DNA of 64,000 nt from CAYNKA01 sp964397655 (GCA_964397655.1 CAYNKA010000004.1:62001-126000), one strand, 5' to 3'. Counted from the first letter of the stretch, positions 7,780-16,594 are shown. Made by a program: numbers and translations. The notes: generated by a model not told the origin, from the sequence alone.

Positions 7780-9975
7780 ATGAAAAAGTATCGACCGGTC
7801 TGGTTCTTCTTCTGCTTCCTCGTATACGGAACCGCTCTCTACCCGGGCGAGATCAATGTCCTTTTCATCAGCTCGTTTGAGCCCGGTTCCGCACGTACCT
7901 CCGCGATCGCCGAAGGCATTGCCGGCTGCCTGCAAAACAACGACCGGCGAATCCAGTTCTACATCGAATCGCTCGACGCCTACCGGTTCCCCCTCGACGA
8001 AAAAGCCCGTAAAGCCGTCGAGGAGAGCATCGAGAGAAGGCTCGGCGGAATCGATTTCGACTTCATCCTCGCCCAGGCCGATCCGGCTCTCGACTTCTCC
8101 GTCTTCTACAGGCGGACTCATGCGTCGGGCATTCCGATCGTCGCCTTCGACCTCATCGATTACCAATACGAGGTCCTGTACGCCGAGGAACTCGGCCTCT
8201 ACGGAAGGTATCTCACGGATTTCCTCGTGGAAAGCTTCCGCCTCGCCGCAAAGGTTTTTCCGCGGGCCGGGAAGGGGATTTTTCTTTTTTCCAATACCGC
8301 GACGAAGGACAGTTTTCGGGAGATCGAGCGGCTCAGGAAGGAGTTTCCCACGATAAAAATCGAGTACGGCCTCGACGGAGAGGAGAACGAGGCCAGATTG
8401 AAAGAGGCGGGCCCGGATTCGTTCGCTCTCCTGTTCGCTGACGGTTGGAAGCTGCCGAACGGAAAACTTCATTTCGGGAAAAGCATCGTGGAACACATCA
8501 CGACGGATTACGGTATTCCCGTTTTCGGCATGCTGCGCAACTTTTTCGGTTCCGGCCTCATCGGCGGCAGAATGTTCAATTACGACATGCTCTCCAAAGA
8601 ACTTTCTTCGATGATCGAGAGGATCCTTGACGGCGCGCACCCTCCTTCCCGTTGGGACCGGCTCGTCGCCGCGGAAGATGTATTCGATTATCGGGTACTT
8701 CGCCGCTTCGGCGTTTCGTCCGACCGCATTCCGAAGGGCGCCCGCGTCGAATTCATGCCTCCCGATCCCTGGATCAGATACGAGATCCCCCTGAAGATCG
8801 CCGGAGGCTTCTTGATCCTCCTCGTTTCGGTTTCCCTCTACTTTCTTCTCCTGCGGAGGCAGAAATCGCGTATGTTGAAGCTCGCCAACGCGAGCCTGGA
8901 ACTGACGGTCCAGGAACGAACCGCGGAGCTTCTGACGTCGAATGCCGAACTTGAGGCCGCGAACGCCAGCCTCAAGGACACTCTGGAGCGGATCGAGAAG
9001 ATGCAGGAGATTCTCATAGAAGAAACACGTGAAGTCACCATCGGGAGGCTGGCCATGGGCATAGCCCATGAAGTGAACAATCCTCTCGGCGCGATTCAGG
9101 CATCGAGCGCTTCCCTCCTGCAGGTGGTTTCTCCCGGTCCCGGGAGCGTGGTCGAGGCGATCGTCGGGCTCGACCGGAATCAGCGGGTTCTTTTCCTGGA
9201 CCTTCTGCGCCATGCGGCGTCCCCGGACCTCGACGACGAACCCGAGGCGATGCGTCTGCGGAAGGAACTCGCCGGCCGGCTCGGCCGACTCGGCATAGCC
9301 GACGCGGTCTCCCTTGCCGACGAGTTGGTCGACCTTCACCTCGACGGTCTCGACGACGAGAGGCTCGCTGAGCTCGCGGCCCCCGAGGCGGAGCCCGTCC
9401 TGGAGGCACTGTATCGGATTTCGGTCGTAAGCCGTTCCGCCTCCGTCATTTCCGACGCGGTCGAGAAGGCCAAGGAAACCGTGGAGGCCGTAAGAAGCTA
9501 TTCGCGGGACGTCTCGTTGCGCGACGAGACGGAGACCCTCAACGTGGTGGACACTCTCGAACGGACGCTGCTGCTCTTCAGGAATGAAACCAAGAACGGA
9601 GTGGAGATCGTCCGGAATTTCGATCCGTCGATTCCTCCGGTCAGGGCGAAAGAGACGAGGCTCATGCGGCTCTGGACCAATCTCGTTCAGAACGGCCTGC
9701 AGGCCATGTCCTATCGGGGCCGGCTCGGCCTAACGGCGTTCCGCAGGGGAAGCGACGTCGTCGTGGAGGTGAGCGACAGCGGAAGCGGCCTCGAGGAAAC
9801 CGTCAGGGAGAAGCTGTTTCAGCCCTTCGTCAGCACGAAGGCGCCGGATGAAGGAATCGGGCTGGGATTGACGATGTGCAAGCGCATCGTCGATGATATG
9901 GGAGGGACCATAGAATTCGAAACGAGGGAGGACGGTACGGTCTTCCGGGTCTCTCTTCCGATCGGAGCGTCATGA
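7780..9975 (+). CDS. Membrane histidine kinase with ABC-binding-protein-like sensor
   Basis: 731 aa. Order: signal/TM segment (residues about 5-20), a periplasmic domain (about 25-330) resembling ABC substrate-binding proteins of the ABC_sub_bind type (INVLFISSFEPGSARTSAIA start, IDFDFILAQADPAL, GIPIVAFDLIDY), a second TM (about 332-352), a coiled coil, then the HisKA region with the phosphoacceptor in GIAHEVNNPLGAIQASSAS and a HATPase domain (TNLVQNGLQAM N box, SDSGSGLEE and GIGLGLTM G boxes). A roughly 110-residue charged insert separates the H-box helix from the ATPase. The ligand is unknown. Overlaps the downstream response regulator by four bases (ATGA). Confidence 0.88.
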   Translation: MKKYRPVWFFFCFLVYGTALYPGEINVLFISSFEPGSARTSAIAEGIAGCLQNNDRRIQFYIESLDAYRFPLDEKARKAVEESIERRLGGIDFDFILAQADPALDFSVFYRRTHASGIPIVAFDLIDYQYEVLYAEELGLYGRYLTDFLVESFRLAAKVFPRAGKGIFLFSNTATKDSFREIERLRKEFPTIKIEYGLDGEENEARLKEAGPDSFALLFADGWKLPNGKLHFGKSIVEHITTDYGIPVFGMLRNFFGSGLIGGRMFNYDMLSKELSSMIERILDGAHPPSRWDRLVAAEDVFDYRVLRRFGVSSDRIPKGARVEFMPPDPWIRYEIPLKIAGGFLILLVSVSLYFLLLRRQKSRMLKLANASLELTVQERTAELLTSNAELEAANASLKDTLERIEKMQEILIEETREVTIGRLAMGIAHEVNNPLGAIQASSASLLQVVSPGPGSVVEAIVGLDRNQRVLFLDLLRHAASPDLDDEPEAMRLRKELAGRLGRLGIADAVSLADELVDLHLDGLDDERLAELAAPEAEPVLEALYRISVVSRSASVISDAVEKAKETVEAVRSYSRDVSLRDETETLNVVDTLERTLLLFRNETKNGVEIVRNFDPSIPPVRAKETRLMRLWTNLVQNGLQAMSYRGRLGLTAFRRGSDVVVEVSDSGSGLEETVREKLFQPFVSTKAPDEGIGLGLTMCKRIVDDMGGTIEFETREDGTVFRVSLPIGAS

Positions 9976-10370
9976 TGAGCGCGAAAAGAATCCTGTTCGT
10001 CGTCGATGACGAGGCGATCATCCTCCTTTCGCTCAAGCAGCAGCTCAGGCTCCGTTTCGGGTCCGATTACCTCTACGAAACCGCTTTGAGCGGAGAGGAG
10101 GCCCTGGAGAGGCTCAGGGCCCTGTATTCCGAGGGATCCGAAGTGGCGGTTCTCGTATCCGATTGGCTCATGCCCGGCATGAAAGGCGACGAATTTCTCG
10201 TCAGGGTCCATCGGGAATTCCCGAGCATCCGGCTCATCATGCTCACCGGCCACGCGGACGAGTCCGAGATGACCAGATTGCGCAAGGAAGCGGATCTTTT
10301 CCTCTTCGTCAGGAAACCCTGGAACTCCGAAAAGCTGATGGAAGCGATCGAGCGCGCCGCCGCAACGTGA
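9972..10370 (+). CDS. Single-domain response regulator (CheY-like)
   Basis: 132 aa receiver domain without an output domain. The acidic pocket is in FVVDDEAIIL, the phosphoacceptor Asp in VLVSDWLMPGMKG, the conserved Thr in IMLTGHAD and Lys in VRKPWN. Its ATG overlaps the stop of the sensor kinase, so the pair is translationally coupled and the kinase is its likely donor. Output may be by protein-protein contact, since no DNA-binding or enzymatic domain is attached. ATG at 9975 is an alternative start. Confidence 0.92.
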   Translation: MMSAKRILFVVDDEAIILLSLKQQLRLRFGSDYLYETALSGEEALERLRALYSEGSEVAVLVSDWLMPGMKGDEFLVRVHREFPSIRLIMLTGHADESEMTRLRKEADLFLFVRKPWNSEKLMEAIERAAAT

Positions 10371-10401
10371 CTTTCATCCAATGCGTGCTGAAGCTTCCCT
10401 C

Positions 10402-10430
10402 TTGTGCTTTTCACCGCGAGACCCCATACT
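10402..10430 (+). promoter_or_regulatory. Promoter of unknown gene, leaderless spacing
   Basis: TTGTGC (10402-10407), 17-bp spacer, CATACT (10425-10430), six bases to the ATG at 10437. There is no Shine-Dalgarno in between. Confidence 0.55.
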
Positions 10431-10436
10431 GATCCC

Positions 10437-11378
10437 ATGACAGAAAGTCGGGAAGCCGGGCCTTCCGTTCTGGTTCCCTATCCCGGACTCGGTGACGATC
10501 CCGCTGCACAGGACGTGTTCGTCTACCTTCGCCCGGAATCGAACGGGGTCCTGGTCGAGAGCACGATGCTCAGGGTCATCCAGCACGATCCGGACTACAG
10601 GCGTTCCATCTTTCTCGTCTATCTCGCGAACCTTCCGGGCGAATTCATCGCCCGCAATCACATCGTCGAGGAGCATTATTCCATCAAGCTTCGTTTCGCC
10701 GTCCACGGGGGAAGGCTGTTCACGCCGAGGATGAGGGAATCGTTCTCGCGGCATTTCGGAGTGCCCTTCGACCCGAAGAAGGTGATCGGGTCCTTCGAGG
10801 CGCTCAGGATCATGGGCAGGACGCCGGACGAGCTTTTCCGGTTGTGGGTGGGAGACGACGATTTCTGCGTCCTGGACGGCCAGTCCATCAAGAGACACGA
10901 CGGCCTGTTCGTCGTCAATTACGACATTCCCGCCCTCATCCAGAAGAATTCTGCGGCCACCGACATCGCGGTCATGATTTTCAGGACCACTCTGGGCTAC
11001 GAGGCCTTCGGCAAGATCATCCTCGCCATGCAGAACGCTCTCCTGGACGTGAAGATCCTTTCCCCCGGAATCCCTTTCAGCAGGGTTTTTCATTATTCCA
11101 AGAGTCCCTTCGAGCAGATCCTGGACGGGATCGGTTACCTCTATTCGCCCGACGGAAAACACATCGATCCGGGAAACCTCTCGTTTTCCCGTTATCTCCG
11201 GGACCGCGGAGTGGACTTTCCGGTCCTCAAGGGCATTTTCCGCAACCCCATCTTCCTGTTCCGCGAACCCGACGGAGTACTGCGGGAGGACAGCATCTAC
11301 GCCTACACGCAGGACGATTCCTTCGAGGCGGCCTGGAATAAGCTGAGAAGGGCCGAGGCCCAGGTGATCGTTCCCTGA
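10437..11378 (+). CDS. Conserved-looking protein of unknown function
   Basis: 313 aa, soluble, no signal peptide or membrane segment. No family was recognised. Notable stretches are VFVYLRPESNGVLVESTMLR, which looks like a beta-strand start, FEALRIMGRTPDELFRLWVGD in the middle and YEAFGKIILAMQNALLD. The start at 10437 (MTESREAG) is set by the promoter spacing; an ATG at 10404 would lie in the -35/-10 spacer. It is followed 73 bp later by the cyclic-nucleotide-binding fusion protein, which has its own -10, so a functional link is possible but not shown. Confidence 0.7.
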   Translation: MTESREAGPSVLVPYPGLGDDPAAQDVFVYLRPESNGVLVESTMLRVIQHDPDYRRSIFLVYLANLPGEFIARNHIVEEHYSIKLRFAVHGGRLFTPRMRESFSRHFGVPFDPKKVIGSFEALRIMGRTPDELFRLWVGDDDFCVLDGQSIKRHDGLFVVNYDIPALIQKNSAATDIAVMIFRTTLGYEAFGKIILAMQNALLDVKILSPGIPFSRVFHYSKSPFEQILDGIGYLYSPDGKHIDPGNLSFSRYLRDRGVDFPVLKGIFRNPIFLFREPDGVLREDSIYAYTQDDSFEAAWNKLRRAEAQVIVP

Positions 11379-11440
11379 TCTTTTGCGGGCGCGATCCCGG
11401 ACGGTCATGCCCGGGGTTTCGTTCGCGGGGCGCGCCGGAG

Positions 11441-11446
11441 TATAAT
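11441..11446 (+). promoter_or_regulatory. -10 element, leaderless spacing
   Basis: Perfect TATAAT five bases before the ATG at 11452. The -35 (TTCGTT, 11418-11423, 17-bp spacer) is weak. Predicts transcription starting at or within the start codon. Confidence 0.5.
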
Positions 11447-11451
11447 ACCGT

Positions 11452-13494
11452 ATGGAAAACGAAGCGATCCTCGGTCTTCTGGACAGGACCACGCCGTTCC
11501 GCTTTCTCCGCAGGGAGGACAAGCTCGCCCTTCTGCCCTCGCTCGAGGAACGCGTTTTCGCCGCTGGCGATACCGTCATCCGCCAGGGCGAAGAATCCGC
11601 CGACGTCTTCATTCTCGCCTCGGGCTCCGTCGAGGCGCTCGACCTCCGGGGTCCGGTCCCCGTGAGGTTCAACACCATCGAGGAAGGGCACTACTTCGGT
11701 GAATACGAGAGCCTCTTCCGGTGCGCCAGACTGCTCGAGATCCGCGCGGTCACCGACGTCGTCTGCGTCCGCATGTCCGGGGAGAGCTTCCTCGGCCTCC
11801 TCTCCCGACGCAGATTCGCCCAGCCCCTCGGCTCGATCCTCAGGGACAAACAGGGCCTGTTCGCCTCCTTCGAGCGGTTCCGCGCGGAGCTCATGCGGGG
11901 GATAACCCGCGGCCGCATCAACCTCGGGGCCCTGCTCCCGCTCTATACCGACCTCGAGCCCGCGCTCCATCCTCTCGCGAGGGACCGTTCCCGCCTCGAC
12001 ACCGGGGCTCTGCTCTACGCGGTGAGGAGGCTTCCGGACAACGTCACGAGGACCTTCGTGTTCCTCCTCACCGACGAACTCCCTCCCGCGTTCTCCGCGG
12101 CCGACGTCCTCTTCTCCCGGGTCGAGACCGAGGCGCGGAGAAGGTCGATCTGGGAAATTCTGCCCGGAAAGAACCTCGTTCTCCTCCGGAGCGGCCTGTC
12201 GGATCTCGTGGACCTCGTCACCTGCCTCTGCCTGTACGCGGTAGAGTCGGGCAAGATGCGGTCGAGGATGGAAGGCGTGGATGCCCTGCAGAGGATGAAG
12301 GCCTACCTCGCGGAGAGCGGAGCCGCCTCGGGCGGCGCAGGAAGGGAATTCCTCGAGAGTCTCGGTTTCACCGCCGAGGAAACCGAGGGCCTCCTCTCCA
12401 TCTGGGGACTGCGTACCGTGGAGAGGGTCTACGACATCGCGAGGCACCGCGAGGTTTTCTCCGTTGAGGTACAGCGTCAGAGGACCAACTACCTCGGGAA
12501 ACGGTCGGAACTTTGGACCCAGCAGATCGAGGACGCCACCAAGGATCTCGCCGGATGGGGGCCGACCGCCCTGCCGAAGGACGTGCGGGTGCACGTCATC
12601 TCGAGCAATACCCATTCCGTCCTCAATTGTCTCAATCCCTGGCTTGTCGAGAATCGGGAACTCGTGTTCGACTGGGCGGGGAAGGTCTCGCATCCGCTCA
12701 TGAAGGACGCGTGGTACAACGAGTACGATCTTCTCTACGCGCTCGCCCGGGATTATCTCTCCGGCAGCCCCGATTCCGCCCGCGAGATCCGGAGGAGCGA
12801 GAAATCCTGGGGCATCATTCGGCTCAAGGAGACCGCGTCCACGGGCATCCAGGTCCAGATGATCGACGCTTCGAGACTCGCCGGACTCGCCCTCGATCCG
12901 GGGATCGCGGCTTCCGACGGAGACGGCAAGAACATCATCGTCAACATCGACTACGCCTTCGGCGAGCAGGCGGAACACGTCATCCGGAACCTGCTCATGC
13001 TGTTCGGAAAGAATCTCGCGAGCGTCAATTTTCTCGGGAAGGCAGGCGCCCTCGTCGGGAAACGAGGGGACATTCTCGCGCCGACCGCGTTCATCAAGCA
13101 GAGTTCGGAACGTTACGAGCCGTTGTTCAATTCCTCGGTGCGGTGCAAGCCCTGCCTCCAGGAGCGCATTCCCGGCAGGTCGGTGCACGAGGGGCCGATG
13201 CTCACGGTCGCCGGAACCCTGCTCCAGAATCGCAGGATGCTCTACTTCTACAAGCACGTCTGGGGCTGCATCGGGATCGAGATGGAGGGGGCGTATTACT
13301 ACCGGCAGGTGCTCGAGTCCCGGAGGCTCGGCATAATTCCCGAGGACGTCGTGCTCCGGTTCTACTACTACGTTTCCGACCTGCCCTTGGACCACGCGTC
13401 GAACCTGTCGAGCCGCATGAGCGCCCTGGAAGGCATACCGCCTCTGTACGCCATCACGCGGGAGGTCCTCACCGAAGTTCTCGGGAGCGAGTGA
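11452..13494 (+). CDS. Cyclic-nucleotide-binding domain fused to a nucleoside-phosphorylase-like domain
   Basis: 680 aa. Residues about 1-130 form a CRP-type cyclic-nucleotide-binding domain (GDTVIRQGEESADVFILASG, then EEGHYFGEYESLF; the usual phosphate-binding RxA after it is replaced by RCARLLE). The middle (about 150-450) is not recognised. The last 180 residues resemble the nucleoside phosphorylase/AMP nucleosidase fold: NFLGKAGALVGKRGDILAPT, and GCIGIEMEGAYYY, the EMEG motif that contacts ribose in that superfamily. A cyclic nucleotide may thus gate a nucleosidase-like activity; this is inference. An adenylate cyclase is encoded at 56.9 kb. Confidence 0.7.
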   Translation: MENEAILGLLDRTTPFRFLRREDKLALLPSLEERVFAAGDTVIRQGEESADVFILASGSVEALDLRGPVPVRFNTIEEGHYFGEYESLFRCARLLEIRAVTDVVCVRMSGESFLGLLSRRRFAQPLGSILRDKQGLFASFERFRAELMRGITRGRINLGALLPLYTDLEPALHPLARDRSRLDTGALLYAVRRLPDNVTRTFVFLLTDELPPAFSAADVLFSRVETEARRRSIWEILPGKNLVLLRSGLSDLVDLVTCLCLYAVESGKMRSRMEGVDALQRMKAYLAESGAASGGAGREFLESLGFTAEETEGLLSIWGLRTVERVYDIARHREVFSVEVQRQRTNYLGKRSELWTQQIEDATKDLAGWGPTALPKDVRVHVISSNTHSVLNCLNPWLVENRELVFDWAGKVSHPLMKDAWYNEYDLLYALARDYLSGSPDSAREIRRSEKSWGIIRLKETASTGIQVQMIDASRLAGLALDPGIAASDGDGKNIIVNIDYAFGEQAEHVIRNLLMLFGKNLASVNFLGKAGALVGKRGDILAPTAFIKQSSERYEPLFNSSVRCKPCLQERIPGRSVHEGPMLTVAGTLLQNRRMLYFYKHVWGCIGIEMEGAYYYRQVLESRRLGIIPEDVVLRFYYYVSDLPLDHASNLSSRMSALEGIPPLYAITREVLTEVLGSE

Positions 13495-13501
13495 GGCCGG
13501 C

Positions 13502-14101
13502 TCAGATCTCGTCCATGATGAGGCCGAGGAGCTCCTGGTGGGTTTTCGCAACCGGGATTTCGGGGAATTCCTTGACGATGTTCTCCGGCGGCCGGAAAAA
13601 GAAGCCCTTGTCCGCGGCCTTGAGCATCGTGACGTCGTTGTAGGAGTCGCCCGCGGCTATCGCGCGGAACCCGAGGCTTTTCAGGCCCTCGGTCGCCTTC
13701 CTCTTCCCGTCCTTCTGCCTCAGCCTGTAGTCCGTCACCCGCCCGGCCTCGTCCGTGACGAGCGTGTTGCAGAAGAGGGTGGGCCATCCGAGTTTTTTCA
13801 TGAGGGGTTTCGCGAACTGGTCGAAGGTGTCCGATAGGATGACGACCTGGGTCTTTTCGCGGAGAGCGTCCAGGAATTCCCGCCCGCCTTCGAGCGGGTT
13901 CATGGTCTCGATGACGTTCTGGATGTCCCGGAGCTTGAGCCCGTGCCGGTCCAGGATGCCGATGCGTCGTTTCATGAGGGCGTCGTAATCCGGCACGTCC
14001 CGGGTCGTGAGACGGAGATCCTTTATGCCCGTGGCGTCGGAGAACGAAATCCATATTTCCGGCACGAGAACACCTTCCAGGTCGAGGCAGACGATATTCA
14101 T
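13502..14101 (-). CDS. thrH: ThrH-type phosphoserine phosphatase / homoserine phosphotransferase
   Basis: HAD-superfamily enzyme of 199 aa. Known ThrH dephosphorylates phosphoserine and can pass the phosphate to homoserine. Motif I is CLDLEGVLVPEIW, where the second Asp of the usual DxD is Glu, as in ThrH; motif II is VILSDTFDQF; the Lys is in LRQKDGKRKA and motif III is AAGDSYNDVTML. Length and sequence match ThrH along the whole protein. The start at 14101 has AGGAG eight bases upstream. Convergent with the preceding fusion gene (7 bp between stops). Confidence 0.93.
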   Translation of the reverse strand: MNIVCLDLEGVLVPEIWISFSDATGIKDLRLTTRDVPDYDALMKRRIGILDRHGLKLRDIQNVIETMNPLEGGREFLDALREKTQVVILSDTFDQFAKPLMKKLGWPTLFCNTLVTDEAGRVTDYRLRQKDGKRKATEGLKSLGFRAIAAGDSYNDVTMLKAADKGFFFRPPENIVKEFPEIPVAKTHQELLGLIMDEI

Positions 14102-14176
14102 GCGTAGACTCCTAGGATTTTTGCATGTTATACCATAAAGCGGCAGGATCGCACAATCGAGAAAAAAGGAGAAACC

Positions 14177-14524
14177 GTGAAGAAAGTCGCCTTGTTCGCG
14201 TTTCGGGGAGAGCCCCTGTGTTTCGTCCATGTCCTCCTGAACGGACTGGACATGCGGGAGAAGGGCATCGACGTCGCCGTCATCATCGAGGGCGCGGCGA
14301 CCAAGACCGCCGCGGAGATGGCGGAGGAGGGGGCGGATTTCCACGACCTGTTCATGCAGGTGAAGGAAAGCGGGCTCATCGATTGCGTATGCAGGGCCTG
14401 CTCGAACAAGATGGGGGTATCGGACCGGATCGAACGCCAGGGCCTTCCCTGGGGGACGGACATGAAGGGGCATCCGTCGATGGCGCGATACGTCGAAGAG
14501 GGCTACGAAATCATCCTGTTCTGA
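14177..14524 (+). CDS. DsrE-like small cytoplasmic protein
   Basis: 115 aa with GTG start preceded by AAGGAG. The sequence KKVALFAFRGEPLCFVHVLL, then DVAVIIEGAATK and a Cys pair in IDCVCRACSNKMGV, fits the DsrE/DsrF-like fold, small proteins that often take part in sulfur relay or are uncharacterised. Conserved Cys residues in the CVCRACS stretch would be the reactive or metal-binding site. Divergent from thrH. Function not established. Confidence 0.7.
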   Translation: MKKVALFAFRGEPLCFVHVLLNGLDMREKGIDVAVIIEGAATKTAAEMAEEGADFHDLFMQVKESGLIDCVCRACSNKMGVSDRIERQGLPWGTDMKGHPSMARYVEEGYEIILF

Positions 14525-14530
14525 AAGCCG

Positions 14531-14560
14531 TTGACTATTCATGAGTCGAATAGTCATATT
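14531..14560 (+). promoter_or_regulatory. Promoter with internal operator, upstream of NHL/thioredoxin gene
   Basis: TTGACT (14531-14536) and CATATT (14555-14560) with an 18-bp spacer, then six bases to the ATG at 14567. The spacer is an almost complete inverted repeat: GACTATTC (14533-14540), 7-base centre, GAATAGTC (14548-14555), a perfect 8-bp match. A protein bound there would cover the RNA polymerase site, so repression is the simplest reading. Confidence 0.6.
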
Positions 14561-14566
14561 TGATTC

Positions 14567-16594
14567 ATGATGAAGTCGATTCTCGTCCCCTTCGTTCTCG
14601 CCTGCGCCGCCGCTTCCGCATGGAGCGGAGGCACGGGCGAAGCTCCCGCGACGCGGGAAGTCAAGGAAGAGGAGGCTCCGCGGACGGTTCCCGCCTCGTC
14701 GCCGAAGCAGTCGTTCGCCGGATCGTTGCCCGCCCCCGAGTTCCCCGCAGGCCTGGAATGGATCAACGTTTCCTCCCCGCTCACCCTCGCCTCGCTCCGG
14801 GGAAAGGTGGTGCTCCTCGACTTCTGGACCTACGGATGCATCAACTGCATTCACAATCTGCCGTACATCAAAGCCCTCCTCGAGGAGTTCAAGTCCGAAC
14901 TCGTCGTGATCGGCGTCCATTCCGCGAAATTCGAGAACGAGGGAAGGGGCGACGGGATCCGAAGCGTCGTGCGGCGTTATGAAATCTCGTATCCGGTCGT
15001 GAACGATCGGGAATACAAGGTCTGGGACCAGTGGGGAGCCAGGGCCTGGCCCACCCTCGTACTCGTCGACCCCGAGGGCAACGTGGTGGGGGGGAAGAGC
15101 GGGGAAGGCTTCTACGACACCTTCCGCCAGGTGATCGGCTCGCTCGTCGAGGAGTTTTCCGCGAAGGGAAGGATCGATCGAAGGCCGGTCGCGATCGAGT
15201 CCGAGAGGAAACCCTCGACCGTCCTCTCGTTCCCGGGCAAGGTGAAGGTCGACGGAAGAACGGACAGGCTGTTCGTCGCAGATTCCGGCCATCATCGCAT
15301 GGTCGTCGCCGAGGCCGCCTCCGGTAAGATCCTGGACGTCGCGGGCGGCGGACCGGGATTCAAGGACGGGTCCTTCGCGGACGCGCGGTTCCGCAATCCT
15401 CAGGGCCTGGCGCTTTCCGCCGACGGAGGCACTCTGTACGTCGCGGACACGGACAACCACGCGGTCCGCGCACTCGACCTCTCCTCCCGGACCGTCTCGA
15501 CGATCGCGGGTACCGGCGCCCAGGCCGAGGCCTACCCCCCGGAGCCCGGAGTCGGGACGAAGACGGCGCTTTCCTCGCCCTGGGATCTCGCTCTCCGGGG
15601 AAACGAGCTCTACGTCGCCATGGCCGGGTCGCATCAGATCTGGCGGATCGACCTCCCCTCGAGGAGTGCGGAGCCGCTCGCGGGTTCCGGTGCCGAGGGC
15701 TGGTCGGACGGGCCCGGAGCGGAGGCCGAGCTCGCCCAGCCGAGCGGGCTCGCCCTCGCGGGCGACCGGCTCTATTTCGCTGACTCGGAGGGAAGCTCGA
15801 TCCGCTACGTCGACCTCTCGAAGCGGGAGCATCCCGTCGTCACACTCGCTGGGAGCGGGAAAAGCCTGTTCGAGTTCGGCTTCCGCGAAGGGATTGGAAA
15901 CGGGGCCCTGTTCCAGCATCCCCTCGGAGTGGCGTTCGACGGGGGTGTCCTGTACGCCGCCGACACCTACAATCACCGGATCAGGAAGATAGATCCCGCG
16001 ACCGGCCGCACCGATACCGTGGCGGGCGGGGACGGAGGATTCAGGAACGGGAAGGAGGCGCGCTTCGACGAGCCCGGAGGACTCGATGTCTCCGGGGGAA
16101 GACTGTACGTCGCGGACACCAACAACCATACCGTCAGGATCGTCGATCCCGTCACGGGAGAGACATCGAGCCTCGTGCTCAAGGGGGCCGACAGGCTTCC
16201 CGGTACCGGCGGAGCGTCGGCTCCCCTCGTCCTCGCTCCGGTGGTCGCCGGAACCGGGGCCGGGGAAATACGGATCGCGATCGAGCTGCCCAAGGGCTGG
16301 AAGCCGAATCCCGACGCTCCCTCCTCCTTCACGGTGAAGGTCCGGGGAAGCGGCGTCACGCTGACGCGCGGCGGGGAGCTTGCCGCGGCGGGGCCCCGGC
16401 TCCCTCTAGTGTTTCCCGCGGCGTTTTCGGAGGGAAGGGGTACGCTCGACGTGGAAGTGAACCTCGTGTACTGCGAAACCGAGAGGGAGAGCCTCTGTTA
16501 CCTCGAGCGCCGGATCCTCGAGATCCCCTACCGAGTGGAGGCGGGCGCGGCGCCGATACTCTCGGCGGGATACGCCGTCACCCCGGGGAAGTGA
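14567..16594 (+). CDS. Secreted thioredoxin-like/NHL-repeat protein (NHLRC2-like)
   Basis: 675 aa. Signal peptide MMKSILVPFVLACAAASAWS, possibly a lipoprotein signal with Cys 13. Residues about 50-200 are a thioredoxin-like domain with WTYGCINCIHNLPYIKALLE (CxxC-type C-I-N-C), typical of NHLRC2. About 215-535 are NHL repeats forming a beta-propeller, with recurring LYVADTDNHAVR / LYAADTYNHRIR / LYVADTNNHTVR units. The last about 110 residues form a separate beta-rich domain containing two Cys (VYCETERESLCYLERR), similar in place to the C-terminal domain of some bacterial NHLRC2 homologues. A periplasmic thiol-redox role is likely; substrate unknown. Confidence 0.88.
   Translation: MMKSILVPFVLACAAASAWSGGTGEAPATREVKEEEAPRTVPASSPKQSFAGSLPAPEFPAGLEWINVSSPLTLASLRGKVVLLDFWTYGCINCIHNLPYIKALLEEFKSELVVIGVHSAKFENEGRGDGIRSVVRRYEISYPVVNDREYKVWDQWGARAWPTLVLVDPEGNVVGGKSGEGFYDTFRQVIGSLVEEFSAKGRIDRRPVAIESERKPSTVLSFPGKVKVDGRTDRLFVADSGHHRMVVAEAASGKILDVAGGGPGFKDGSFADARFRNPQGLALSADGGTLYVADTDNHAVRALDLSSRTVSTIAGTGAQAEAYPPEPGVGTKTALSSPWDLALRGNELYVAMAGSHQIWRIDLPSRSAEPLAGSGAEGWSDGPGAEAELAQPSGLALAGDRLYFADSEGSSIRYVDLSKREHPVVTLAGSGKSLFEFGFREGIGNGALFQHPLGVAFDGGVLYAADTYNHRIRKIDPATGRTDTVAGGDGGFRNGKEARFDEPGGLDVSGGRLYVADTNNHTVRIVDPVTGETSSLVLKGADRLPGTGGASAPLVLAPVVAGTGAGEIRIAIELPKGWKPNPDAPSSFTVKVRGSGVTLTRGGELAAAGPRLPLVFPAAFSEGRGTLDVEVNLVYCETERESLCYLERRILEIPYRVEAGAAPILSAGYAVTPGK

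Noticed and set aside
11227..13551. Long open frame on the minus strand opposite the CNB/nucleosidase gene
   Set aside because: High-GC shadow: low-complexity, Arg/Glu/Gly/Pro-rich translation with no domain, fully opposite a gene with recognisable motifs.
14102..16129. Upstream extension of the minus-strand frame beyond thrH, opposite the DsrE-like and NHL genes
   Set aside because: ThrH homology starts at 14101 with AGGAG before it; the extension is the shadow of two real plus-strand genes.
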